From assembly GCA_045537285.1 (NCBI GenBank), contig JAZSPC010000028.1:1-20950 (forward strand): a DNA stretch of 20,950 nt. Direction: 5' to 3'. The stretch is from HGM13634 sp045537285. Its GTDB lineage: Bacteria > Bacillota > Clostridia > TANB77 > CAG-508. Positions 1-6,473 of this stretch are shown here, piece by piece. The notes beneath the pieces are model-generated. The model ran no database searches. It was not told where the DNA came from and saw only the letters and a list, made by a program, of their open reading frames with translations. The number at the start of each line of letters is the position of its first letter. Position 1 is the stretch's first letter. Position numbers and translations under genes: made by a program.

Positions 1-28
1 AGTTTTTTAAAAAATTTAGCAGGTAAAA

Positions 29-976
29 ATGATAGAATTTGAAAAGCCAAATATTGAATGTCTAGAAATAAATGAAGAAAATAATTATGCAAAATTTGTT
101 TGCGAACCATTAGAAAGAGGTTATGGAGTAACTTTAGGAAATTCTTTAAGAAGAATTTTACTTTCATCACTTCCAGGTTGTGCAATAACAGGAGTAAAAA
201 TTGAAGGTGTTGTACATGAATTTTCTACAATACCAAATGTAGTAGAAGATGTACCAGAAATAATAGTTAATTTAAAAGGTGTAAGATTAAAATCATATGA
301 TAATGAAGAAAAAATCTTAAAAATTAACTTTAAAGGTGAAGGAGAAGTCAAAGCAGGAGATATTATAACAGATGGAACAGTTGAAGTATTAAATCCAGAT
401 TTACATATAGCTACTGTTAGCGAAGGTGGAAGCATAGTAATGGAAATGACAGCTGATAAAGGTAGAGGTTATAATATAGCTAGCAAAAACAAGAAACCAA
501 ATCAAGATATTTCAGTTTTACCAATAGACTCTATATATACACCTGTTAGAAAAGTAAATTATACAGTTGAAAGTACTAGGGTTGGTCAAATGATAGATTA
601 CGATAAATTAGTAATCGAAGTTTGGACAGACGGAAGCTTAAAAGCAGACGAAGCACTAAGTTTAGCTGCTAAGGTTATGGTAGAACATCTATACTTATTC
701 ATAGATTTATCAGAAGCAACTAAAAACACACAAGTAATGGTTGAAAAAGAAGAATCAATGAAAGAAAAAGTATTAGAAATGTCAATAGAAGAGTTAGAAT
801 TATCTGTAAGATCATTTAACTGCTTAAAGAGAGTTGGAATTTCTACTGTTGAAGATTTAACTAATAAAACAGAGGCAGAAATGCTTAAAGTTAGAAATTT
901 AGGAAAGAAATCTTTTGATGAAGTTACAAACAAATTACATTCATTAGGTTTAGATTTTGCAGCTGAAGAAGACTAA
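29..976 (+). CDS. rpoA: DNA-directed RNA polymerase alpha subunit
   Basis: This is the alpha subunit of RNA polymerase, which dimerises to nucleate core assembly and contacts promoter UP elements and activators through its C-terminal domain. The 315-residue length is normal. The N-terminal domain is recognised by the segment around residues 30-50 (ERGYGVTLGNSLRRILLSS), and the C-terminal domain by the helix-hairpin-helix segment near residues 262-310 (SFNCLKRVGISTVEDL, then KVRNLGKKSFDEV). The ATG follows an AGCAGGT Shine-Dalgarno-like element, one mismatch from AGGAGGT. Rpl17 follows 23 bases downstream, the usual end of the ribosomal-protein operon in Bacillota. The gene upstream (probably rpsD) lies outside the window. 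Nothing odd is seen in the protein. Confidence 0.98.
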   Translation: MIEFEKPNIECLEINEENNYAKFVCEPLERGYGVTLGNSLRRILLSSLPGCAITGVKIEGVVHEFSTIPNVVEDVPEIIVNLKGVRLKSYDNEEKILKINFKGEGEVKAGDIITDGTVEVLNPDLHIATVSEGGSIVMEMTADKGRGYNIASKNKKPNQDISVLPIDSIYTPVRKVNYTVESTRVGQMIDYDKLVIEVWTDGSLKADEALSLAAKVMVEHLYLFIDLSEATKNTQVMVEKEESMKEKVLEMSIEELELSVRSFNCLKRVGISTVEDLTNKTEAEMLKVRNLGKKSFDEVTNKLHSLGLDFAAEED

Positions 977-999
977 AAAATGAAGAAAGGGTGAAATAA

Positions 1000-1509
1000 A
1001 TGGCTATAAATAGAAAATTAGGAAAAACAACTGATCAAAGATTAGCAATGCTTAGATGCCAAGCTACTGATTTAATTTTACATGGTAAAATTGAAACAAC
1101 AGAAGCAAGAGCAAAAGAAATAAAAGCAATTGTTGATAGTTTAATAGCATTAGCAGTTAAAGAAAAAGATAATTTTGAAACTGTTGAAGTTAAAGTTGTT
1201 AAAGCTAAATTAGATAGCAAAGGCAATAAAGTTACTGAAAAAGTAACAAGCAAAAATGGTAAAGAATACTTAAAAGTTGTTAAAGAAGAAACAACTGAAA
1301 AAAGACAAAAAGATATGCCTTCAAGATTAAATGCAAGAAGAAAAATAATGAACAAAACAAATAAAGTAGAAGGTGTAGATTTACCAGCAAAATTATTTGG
1401 AGAAATAGCTACAAAATATGCTGATAGAGTTGGTGGATATACAAGAATAATTAAAAAAGGTCCTAGAAGAGGAGACGCAGCAGAAGTAGTTATATTAGAA
1501 TTAGTTTAA
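1000..1509 (+). CDS. rplQ: 50S ribosomal protein L17, enlarged by an internal insertion
   Basis: L17 is a large-subunit ribosomal protein near the peptide exit tunnel. The N-terminal part (RKLGKTTDQRLAMLR, then IETTEARAKEIKAIV) and the C-terminal part (KLFGEIATKYADRVGGYTRI, then KKGPRRGDAAEVVILELV) match the family closely. Typical bacterial L17 is about 115-130 residues, whereas this one is 169. The extra material is at about residues 55-107, rich in Lys, Glu, Val and Thr, and it separates the central helices. The reading frame is clean and codon use matches the flanks, so this is a true in-frame insertion and not a frameshift. An AAAGGGTGA ribosome binding site precedes the ATG. A strong terminator follows, so this is the last gene of its operon. 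Confidence 0.97.
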   Translation: MAINRKLGKTTDQRLAMLRCQATDLILHGKIETTEARAKEIKAIVDSLIALAVKEKDNFETVEVKVVKAKLDSKGNKVTEKVTSKNGKEYLKVVKEETTEKRQKDMPSRLNARRKIMNKTNKVEGVDLPAKLFGEIATKYADRVGGYTRIIKKGPRRGDAAEVVILELV

Positions 1510-1520
1510 TATAAAATAAA

Positions 1521-1546
1521 AAAAGACGTTTGAACGTCTTTTTTTT
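1521..1546 (+). terminator. Rho-independent terminator after rplQ
   Basis: A 9-bp stem (AAAAGACGT pairing with ACGTCTTTT) around a TTGA loop is followed by a T-run. Because the arms begin with A and end with T runs, it could also serve the convergent minus-strand gene ending at 1550. Confidence 0.93.
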
Positions 1547-1549
1547 ATT

Positions 1550-1873
1550 TTATTGGTTTATTATTACCTTAGCAATATCATAAATTAATTTTAATTTTTC
1601 TGGTGGACAATTTTTTAACAAATTAGAAAAATCTTCTGTTAAGTAATCTTTTGAGTTACTTATAGTACCAGTCAAAACATTACTAATAGAAATATCTAAT
1701 AAATCACATAGTTGAGAAATTCTAGATAAATTAATTTTTACGTCACCACGTTCTGCTCTACTTAAAAAAGCAACAGATACATCAATTTTCTCTGCAAGTT
1801 GTTCTTGTGTAAGATTTTTTGCTAATCTTGCTCTTTTTAATCTTTCGCCAATTATTGTATAATCTAATCCCAT
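1550..1873 (-). CDS. XRE-family helix-turn-helix regulator
   Basis: This is a 107-residue DNA-binding protein of the Cro/CI (XRE) type. The HTH lies at about residues 8-60: GERLKRARLAKNLTQEQLAE forms the first helices and VSVAFLSRAERG the recognition region, followed by the typical ending LLDISISNVLTG. The remaining 35 residues are a short acidic and hydrophobic tail (FSNLLKNCPPEKLKLIYDIA) that may dimerise, as in small SinR-like regulators. There is no enzyme or metal-binding domain. The start is fixed by a GAAAGGAG site 8 bases upstream. The gene is alone on the minus strand between rplQ and the J-domain gene, and has its own promoter. The targets cannot be read from the sequence. Confidence 0.9.
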   Translation of the reverse strand: MGLDYTIIGERLKRARLAKNLTQEQLAEKIDVSVAFLSRAERGDVKINLSRISQLCDLLDISISNVLTGTISNSKDYLTEDFSNLLKNCPPEKLKLIYDIAKVIINQ

Positions 1874-1919
1874 AATTCTACTCCTTTCATATGTAAAGCG
1901 TTAATAAGTAAAATATAGC

Positions 1920-1948
1920 ATTATAGGGTTTAATTTTACAGAAAACAA
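1920..1948 (-). promoter_or_regulatory. Probable sigma-A promoter of the XRE regulator
   Basis: Read on the minus strand, TTGTTT (1943-1948) and TATAAT (1920-1925) are separated by 17 bases, about 45 bases before the regulator's start codon. The -35 box touches the base of the long inverted repeat at 1947-1985, so termination and initiation sites abut. Confidence 0.55.
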
Positions 1949-1985
1949 TAGGTTAAATTATACTATCAGTATAATTTAACCTATT
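1947..1985 (-). terminator. Perfect 18-bp inverted repeat, probable terminator of the J-domain gene
   Basis: The arms 1947-1964 and 1968-1985 are perfect reverse complements of 18 bases with a 3-base loop (ATC). It lies 20 bases after the stop codon of the minus-strand J-domain gene. On that strand the stem is followed by a short T-rich stretch (GTTTTCTG) and not by a clean T-run. Termination is the simplest reading; an operator for the adjacent XRE regulator is possible. Confidence 0.6.
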
Positions 1986-2004
1986 AACAAAAAATATACT
2001 TATA

Positions 2005-2670
2005 TTAAAAAAATAGTCCATCTAACCCATTTGTTAACATGCTCTTAATAAGCAGTATAAATATAATTATTAAAACTAAATAAAATCCAATATTTGAAAT
2101 AAATTTCTTTATTCTATATTTATAGTAATCAGAAGCTGAAACAGGTTGACCAGTAACAGTATTGTAATAGTATTTTTTACCTGTGTTTCTGACATTCGGA
2201 TTAGGGTTTACATTTGGTCTTTGATAGTTATTAACAGTTTGGTTCGGTTGCCTATATTGATTTTGCCCGTATTGTGCTTGATTAAATTGATTTTGATTAT
2301 ATTGTGTTTGAATGTTTCTGTTAAATTGCATACTAGAATTATATGAATTTTTTAATTGATTAAGTTGATTTTGTAAATTTATTAAGTTATTATTTAAAGC
2401 ATCCCTTTGATTAACAACATTTAAGTAATCTTGATATGAAATAGTTGGATTACTTTGTTCCAATTCTAGGTCATATTTTTTCCTTTTTGCTTCGTCTGAT
2501 AATACCTCGTATGCTTCACTTATAATTTTGAATTTTTCCTCTGCTACTTGCTTATTAGCTTCTTTTGTAGTATCTGGATGATACTTCTTTGCTAAAATTT
2601 TATATACTTTACCTATCATTTCTGGTGATGCAGTTTTACTTACTTCTAATTCATCGTAATAATTTCTCAT
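2005..2670 (-). CDS. Membrane-anchored J-domain protein with N/Q-rich linker
   Basis: A 221-residue J-domain protein, so probably a co-chaperone that stimulates a DnaK (Hsp70) ATPase. The J domain occupies residues 1-70, with the HPD signature at 31-33 and the usual ISEAYEVLSDEAKRKKYD ending. It lacks the zinc-finger and substrate-binding domains of true DnaJ. After it come a short coiled-coil-like stretch and a linker of about 90 residues dominated by Asn and Gln, with repeated QYNQNQ-like words. One transmembrane helix lies at about 192-208 (IGFYLVLIIIFILLIKSML), close to the C terminus. That suggests a tail anchor, with the J domain facing the cytoplasm. An AAGGGGA ribosome binding site supports the start. 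The client and partner are unknown. Confidence 0.85.
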   Translation of the reverse strand: MRNYYDELEVSKTASPEMIGKVYKILAKKYHPDTTKEANKQVAEEKFKIISEAYEVLSDEAKRKKYDLELEQSNPTISYQDYLNVVNQRDALNNNLINLQNQLNQLKNSYNSSMQFNRNIQTQYNQNQFNQAQYGQNQYRQPNQTVNNYQRPNVNPNPNVRNTGKKYYYNTVTGQPVSASDYYKYRIKKFISNIGFYLVLIIIFILLIKSMLTNGLDGLFF

Positions 2671-2699
2671 TTTAATTCCCCTTAAAATAACTTAATAAA

Positions 2700-2728
2700 A
2701 GTATACCAAAAATAAATTATAAAGTAAA
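2700..2728 (-). promoter_or_regulatory. Candidate promoter of the J-domain gene
   Basis: On the minus strand TTTACT (2723-2728) and TATACT (2700-2705) are 17 bases apart, about 30 bases before the start codon. It diverges from the ruvA promoter. Confidence 0.45.
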
Positions 2729-2738
2729 GAAGAAAATA

Positions 2739-2766
2739 TTGCAAAAAAATAAATATATGATATAAT
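2739..2766 (+). promoter_or_regulatory. Probable sigma-A promoter of ruvA-rarA
   Basis: TTGCAA (2739-2744) and a perfect TATAAT (2761-2766) are separated by 16 bases. They sit 38 bases before the ruvA start codon. Confidence 0.65.
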
Positions 2767-2803
2767 GTAAAAAACAAAAATATGTTTGGTGGGAGCGCGA
2801 AAA

Positions 2804-3406
2804 ATGATAGCATTTGTTAATGGAATATTAGATATGAAATTAAATAGTTTTGTAGTGATAGATGTTGCAGGTGTAGGATACAAAGTATTTATGTCAGAAT
2901 CTGCAATAGAGGTTTTGGGAGAAGTTGGAGATAAAGTAAAAATATATACACATCATCACGTAAGAGAAGATGATATTAGCTTATATGGTTTTCTAACCTT
3001 AGAAGAACTTAATATGTTCGAATTATTAATCTCCGTAAGCGGAGTAGGAGCAAAATCAGCATTAAGTATTTTAGCAAATGTTGAACCATCAGCATTTGCA
3101 CTTGCAGTAATTACAAATGATACTTCTAAACTTGTAAAAATACCAGGAGTAGGCGCAAAAACAGCAGCAAGAATTGTTTTAGAATTAAAAGATAAATTGA
3201 AAAATCAAGATTTAGTAAGTGACAAGAGAGAAACCGTTAAGAAGATTACTAATAATGCCGAAGAGTTAGATGAAGCTATATCTGCACTTCAAGTATTAGG
3301 ATATAACAGAAAAGACATTGAGAAAGTATTTGAACAATTAGATGTTTCAGAATTAAAGCTAGAAGAAATAATTAAATTAGGATTAAAATATTTAGCTAGA
3401 AATTAA
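2804..3406 (+). CDS. ruvA: Holliday junction branch migration protein RuvA
   Basis: RuvA binds four-way DNA junctions as a tetramer and loads the RuvB motor. The protein has the N-terminal OB fold (MIAFVNGILDMKLNSFVVID, residues 1-62, including HHHVREDDISLYGF), two helix-hairpin-helix elements (SVSGVGAKSALSIL and KIPGVGAKTAARIVLELK), and the small C-terminal domain III that contacts RuvB (DEAISALQVLGYNRKDIEKV). I place the start at the ATG at 2804, giving 200 residues as is usual. The GGTGGGAG site ends about 7 bases before it. A TTG 18 bases upstream is in frame but would overlap that site. RuvB does not follow; rarA comes 11 bases after the stop. RuvC and RuvB must be elsewhere if the complex is complete. 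Confidence 0.96.
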   Translation: MIAFVNGILDMKLNSFVVIDVAGVGYKVFMSESAIEVLGEVGDKVKIYTHHHVREDDISLYGFLTLEELNMFELLISVSGVGAKSALSILANVEPSAFALAVITNDTSKLVKIPGVGAKTAARIVLELKDKLKNQDLVSDKRETVKKITNNAEELDEAISALQVLGYNRKDIEKVFEQLDVSELKLEEIIKLGLKYLARN

Positions 3407-3417
3407 AGGAGAAAGAA

Positions 3418-4659
3418 ATGGATTTTGATAAACCACTAGCGTATAGAATGAGACCAAAGACACTCGAAGAATATGTTGGCCAAAAGCACATATTAGGAAA
3501 AGATAAAATATTATATAGAACAATAAAAGCAGATAGATTATCAAGTATTATTCTATTCGGACCACCAGGGTGTGGAAAAACTTCACTTGCGAAAGTTATA
3601 AGTGAAACAACAAAATATAAATTTGAGAAGCTAAATGCGGTAACATCAGGAGTTTCTGATATAAAAAAGGTAGTAGATGATGCAAAAAATCTATTTTTAA
3701 ATCCAACAGGAAGATGTATTTTATTTATAGATGAAATTCATAGATTTAATAAATTACAACAAGATGCTTTGCTTCCAGCAGTTGAAGACGGAACAATAAT
3801 TTTAATAGGTGCAACTACTGAAAATCCATATTTTTCAGTGAATAAAGCTTTGATTTCACGTTCTATGGTATTTAAATTAGAGCCATTAACAGAAGAAGAT
3901 ATTTTAGATGTATTGAAAATGTCCTTGGAGAGAAAAGATGGTTTAGGTGAATACAATATAAAAATAGATGAACATACTTTAAAAGTAATAGCTAGCATTT
4001 CAGGAGGAGATGTAAGAACTGCATTAAATGGATTAGAAGTAGCTGTTTTAACTACGGAAATGGATAAAGATGGGTATATAAATATAACAGACCAAATCGC
4101 AGCAGATAGTATGCAAAAGAAAAAAGCTATGTTTGATAAATTAGGTGATAGCCATTATGATAATATAAGTGCATTTATAAAATCAATGAGAGGCAGTGAT
4201 CCAGATGCATCAATATTCTATTTAGCACGAGCGTTAAATGCAGGAGAAGATCCTATGTTTTTAGCTAGAAGAATTGCAATTGCAGCAGCGGAAGATGTAG
4301 GTATGGCAAATCCTAATGCGCTAGTTGTAGCAAATGCTGCAATGCAAGCTGTTCATCAAGTGGGTATGCCAGAAGCAAGAATAATATTAGCAGAAGCCGC
4401 TGTATATGTTGCAACATCTAAGAAATCGAATGCATCATATTTGGCTATAAATAAGGCAATGGAAGATGTATCTACAAAGGACACAGGTGAAGTCCCTATG
4501 CATATTAGAAATGCACCAGTTGAAGAAATGAAGGATTTAGGATATAGTAATGGATACAAATATCCTCATGACTATCCAGGGCATGTTGTAGAGCAACAAT
4601 ATTTACCAAACAAAATGATAGGAACAAAGTATTATATAAAAGATGAAAATATTGAATAA
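3418..4659 (+). CDS. rarA: Replication-associated recombination AAA+ ATPase RarA (MgsA)
   Basis: RarA is the bacterial relative of eukaryotic WRNIP1, a clamp-loader-like AAA+ ATPase acting at stalled replication forks. The 413-residue length is slightly short of the usual 420-450. Visible motifs are Walker A GPPGCGKTS (residues 48-56), Walker B ILFIDEIHRF (101-110) and sensor 1 GATTENP (131-137). A characteristic C-terminal tetramerisation domain carries EDVGMANPNALVVANAA, and the terminal block includes the HDYPGHVVEQQYLP word. The family is distinguished from RuvB by this C-terminal half. AAGGAG precedes the ATG, and the gene is co-transcribed with ruvA. Both act on stalled or recombining forks. 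Confidence 0.96.
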   Translation: MDFDKPLAYRMRPKTLEEYVGQKHILGKDKILYRTIKADRLSSIILFGPPGCGKTSLAKVISETTKYKFEKLNAVTSGVSDIKKVVDDAKNLFLNPTGRCILFIDEIHRFNKLQQDALLPAVEDGTIILIGATTENPYFSVNKALISRSMVFKLEPLTEEDILDVLKMSLERKDGLGEYNIKIDEHTLKVIASISGGDVRTALNGLEVAVLTTEMDKDGYINITDQIAADSMQKKKAMFDKLGDSHYDNISAFIKSMRGSDPDASIFYLARALNAGEDPMFLARRIAIAAAEDVGMANPNALVVANAAMQAVHQVGMPEARIILAEAAVYVATSKKSNASYLAINKAMEDVSTKDTGEVPMHIRNAPVEEMKDLGYSNGYKYPHDYPGHVVEQQYLPNKMIGTKYYIKDENIE

Positions 4660-4664
4660 AATTG

Positions 4665-4697
4665 AAAATGAATAATTGAAAAATTATTCATTTTTTT
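4665..4697 (+). terminator. Rho-independent terminator after rarA
   Basis: AAAATGAATAATT pairs with AATTATTCATTTT around a GAAA tetraloop, and the T-run continues to 4697. It separates ruvA-rarA from the transporter genes. Confidence 0.9.
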
Positions 4698-4734
4698 GTT
4701 GTATATTTTTCAAAAATTTTCTAAAACTAATTTT

Positions 4735-5094
4735 ATGAAAAAAGAATTTTTATATCAGTTATTTATAGGAATTTTTGCAGGAATAGTAAGTGGATTATTT
4801 GCAAGTGGTGGAGGGATGATACTTGTTCCATCCTTTATTTATATAATAAAATTAAAAGAAGTGGAAGCAAGAGCAACATCTGTACTTTGTATTTTACCAA
4901 TGGTGGTTACAAGTGGAATTTTTTATTACAAAAACAATTATATGAATTGGGAAATTGGATTACTTTGTGCAATAGGTGGAATAGTAGGTGGAGTTGTAGG
5001 TGCAAAACTATTAAATAAACTTCCTGAAAAATACCTAAAAATTTCTTTCACACTATTTCTAATTTATGCATCTTGTAGAATGATTTGGAGTTAA
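4735..5094 (+). CDS. Half-size TSUP (TauE/SafE-like) membrane protein, first subunit
   Basis: A 119-residue integral membrane protein corresponding to one repeat of the TSUP (sulfite exporter TauE/SafE) family, whose full-length members have two such repeats in about 250 residues. The family glycine signature is seen at residues 20-33 (GLFASGGGMILVPS). About four hydrophobic segments are visible, with a Gly-rich one at residues 80-90. The substrate is unknown; relatives move sulfite, taurine-derived sulfonates or other small anions. I choose the ATG at 4735 because a TTG at 4696 lies inside the rarA terminator. No clear ribosome binding site precedes 4735, which is the weak point of this start. 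The partner half begins 4 bases after the stop. Confidence 0.85.
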   Translation: MKKEFLYQLFIGIFAGIVSGLFASGGGMILVPSFIYIIKLKEVEARATSVLCILPMVVTSGIFYYKNNYMNWEIGLLCAIGGIVGGVVGAKLLNKLPEKYLKISFTLFLIYASCRMIWS

Positions 5095-5098
5095 TTTT

Positions 5099-5482
5099 AT
5101 GATAGAAATTTTAATAGGATTTATTTCGGGAATAGTAAGCGGAACAGGAATGGGTGGAGGTACAATACTCATACTATGTTTATCAATATTTTTAGGAGTA
5201 GATCAAAAAATAGCGCAAGCTACAAATTTAATATTTTTTATTCCCACTTCACTAGCTGCAATATATATAAATATTAAAAAGAAAAAGATAAATTTAAAAG
5301 TTTCAAAAATAATTATAGTGTGTGGAATAATAGGTGCAATAATAGGAGCGATAATTGCTAAGAATATGAATACCAAAATATTGAGAAAAGCATTTGGGGT
5401 TTTCTTGGCGGTTATAGCAATTCACGAAATTTATACAATATTTAAAATGTATAAAAAAATGAAAACAAACAATACTAATTAG
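5099..5482 (+). CDS. Half-size TSUP (TauE/SafE-like) membrane protein, second subunit
   Basis: A 127-residue membrane protein, the second TSUP repeat. The signature recurs at residues 10-25 (SGIVSGTGMGGGTILI), followed by hydrophobic segments, including the Gly/Ala/Ile-rich IIGAIIGAIIAKNM. A GGAG site lies inside the last codons of the first gene, 8 bases before this ATG, so the two are probably translationally coupled and made in equal amounts. I infer that the products form a heterodimer equivalent to one full transporter. The first gene ends cleanly with its own stop, and the second has its own start and ribosome site, so this is not a simple broken gene. Confidence 0.85.
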   Translation: MIEILIGFISGIVSGTGMGGGTILILCLSIFLGVDQKIAQATNLIFFIPTSLAAIYINIKKKKINLKVSKIIIVCGIIGAIIGAIIAKNMNTKILRKAFGVFLAVIAIHEIYTIFKMYKKMKTNNTN

Positions 5483-5507
5483 AAAGAAAAAATAAAGGAG
5501 GAAAAAT

Positions 5508-5645
5508 ATGAAATTTACAAAAGGCATGATTATGGGAAGTATGATAACTATTGGAGTTATGATGATGTATACAGATGGTAATATAGATACTAAAAAAATG
5601 ATGAAAAAAGGAAAACAATTAATGAGGAAGATGGGAATAATGTAA
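5508..5645 (+). CDS. Met-rich 45-residue micro-protein
   Basis: A short ORF preceded by a near-perfect AAAGGAGG ribosome binding site 6 bases from its ATG, 25 bases after the second TSUP gene. The product has a Gly/Met/Ile-rich N-terminal hydrophobic segment (GMIMGSMITIGVMMMY, residues 6-21) that could enter a membrane. A basic C-terminal half follows (KKMMKKGKQLMRKMGIM). Twelve of 45 residues are methionine. I do not recognise a family. The strong ribosome site, the operon position and the terminator that begins inside its last codons support a real gene. A structural partner of the TSUP subunits or a small membrane stress protein are both possible, without direct evidence. Confidence 0.7.
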   Translation: MKFTKGMIMGSMITIGVMMMYTDGNIDTKKMMKKGKQLMRKMGIM

Positions 5646-5657
5646 TTCCCATCTTTT
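5628..5657. terminator. Terminator overlapping the end of the micro-protein gene
   Basis: An 11-bp perfect stem (AAGATGGGAAT pairing with ATTCCCATCTT) with a 6-base loop containing the ATG-TA of the last codons is followed by a short T-run. It should also terminate the convergent gene that ends at 5663. Confidence 0.85.
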
Positions 5658-5662
5658 AAAAA

Positions 5663-6184
5663 TTAAAGAACTTTTCCGTAATCATCATCTTTTTTAGTGA
5701 AATATTTGTCGTTATATTTATCATCATATTTTTTATCGTCGTCTTTTTTATAATCACATTTTTCTTTACATTTGTCTAAGTCTTCTTTTTTACCAACAAA
5801 ACAATCACATTTTTTTAAGTCTACGCCTTTTAAGCATTTTCCTTCACGATGACATTTGCTACATACTTTAACATGTTTTACTTTATTTACCCATATTTGT
5901 AAATCATATTTTTTATCTGGACATAAAGGCCCAAAAACAAATTCTCCATTTTTATCAGTAAAAGTATGAGATACAGGTCTTCTTTCTTCTTTACCACATT
6001 CATAGTCAACTTCTATTAATTTTACAACTGCATCTTTTACAGGTTCTTTGTAACAATCTTTTACTGTTCCAAATAATACTCCTCTATTATCCTCTGGTAA
6101 TACTATGTCTAAATCAAATTGTTTACCAGTTGCAATATGACCATCAATATCGGTAACAGGACAACATTTTTCTTCGAATTCCAT
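5663..6184 (-). CDS. Cys-rich protein with carboxypeptidase-regulatory-like (Ig-fold) domain
   Basis: A 173-residue protein with no signal peptide or membrane helix. Residues 36-105 read as a carboxypeptidase-regulatory-like beta-sandwich: GVLFGTVKDCYKEPVKDAVV begins it and HTFTDKNGEFVFGPL is the typical strand pair. Next is a cysteine-rich stretch (residues 108-143, with CSKCHREGKC, CDC and CKEKC words) that may bind metal or form disulfides. The tail is built of repeated Asp/Lys/Tyr (KYDDKYNDKY). Twelve cysteines are present in all. I use the ATG at 6184 because AAAGGA lies 8 bases upstream; an ATG at 6193 would overlap that site. Spore-coat or surface structural proteins can have such compositions, but the role is not known. 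Confidence 0.75.
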   Translation of the reverse strand: MEFEEKCCPVTDIDGHIATGKQFDLDIVLPEDNRGVLFGTVKDCYKEPVKDAVVKLIEVDYECGKEERRPVSHTFTDKNGEFVFGPLCPDKKYDLQIWVNKVKHVKVCSKCHREGKCLKGVDLKKCDCFVGKKEDLDKCKEKCDYKKDDDKKYDDKYNDKYFTKKDDDYGKVL

Positions 6185-6269
6185 AAAAAACATCCTTTCA
6201 TATATTAAATGAGCTATTTAAATAAGCTTAATATATTATATGAAAATTAAATATTATTGGTACATAATG

Positions 6270-6298
6270 TTGAAAAATATGCCTAAATATGATATAAC
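6270..6298 (+). promoter_or_regulatory. Probable sigma-A promoter of the cdaA operon
   Basis: TTGAAA (6270-6275) and TATAAC (6293-6298) are spaced by 17 bases, 33 bases before the start of the small membrane protein gene. Confidence 0.65.
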
Positions 6299-6331
6299 TT
6301 ATGAGTAGAATAAAAGAAAAGAGGCAATATA

Positions 6332-6457
6332 ATGAAGGAAAAGAAAAAAATAGATAAATCAAAATTATTTACAAGAATACTAGCAGGAATCATGGCATTT
6401 TTAATGGTTTCAGGAATTATCGCAACATTAGTATATTATATACAAATATTCTTTTAA
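6332..6457 (+). CDS. Small single-pass membrane protein (DUF4044-like)
   Basis: A 41-residue ORF with a GAGG ribosome binding site 7 bases upstream of the ATG. The first 11 residues are mostly basic (MKEKKKIDKSK), followed by one hydrophobic helix at about residues 16-38 (ILAGIMAFLMVSGIIATLVY). This layout resembles the DUF4044 family of tiny Bacillota membrane proteins, which is a resemblance by eye and not a database match. It is separated from cdaA by only 16 bases and shares its promoter. A role linked to the CdaA membrane complex is therefore possible, but unproven. Confidence 0.75.
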   Translation: MKEKKKIDKSKLFTRILAGIMAFLMVSGIIATLVYYIQIFF

Positions 6458-6473
6458 TAAGGAGAGATTATAA

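Noticed and set aside
2786..2803. Six-codon extension of ruvA from a TTG
   Set aside because: It overlaps the GGTGGGAG ribosome site, and the RuvA family begins at the ATG at 2804.
4696..4734. Thirteen-codon extension of the first TSUP gene from a TTG
   Set aside because: The TTG lies in the T-run of the rarA terminator and there is no ribosome site; the hydrophobic family start is at 4735.
6185..6193. Earlier ATG of the Cys-rich protein
   Set aside because: It would overlap its own AAAGGA site; the ATG at 6184 has correct spacing.
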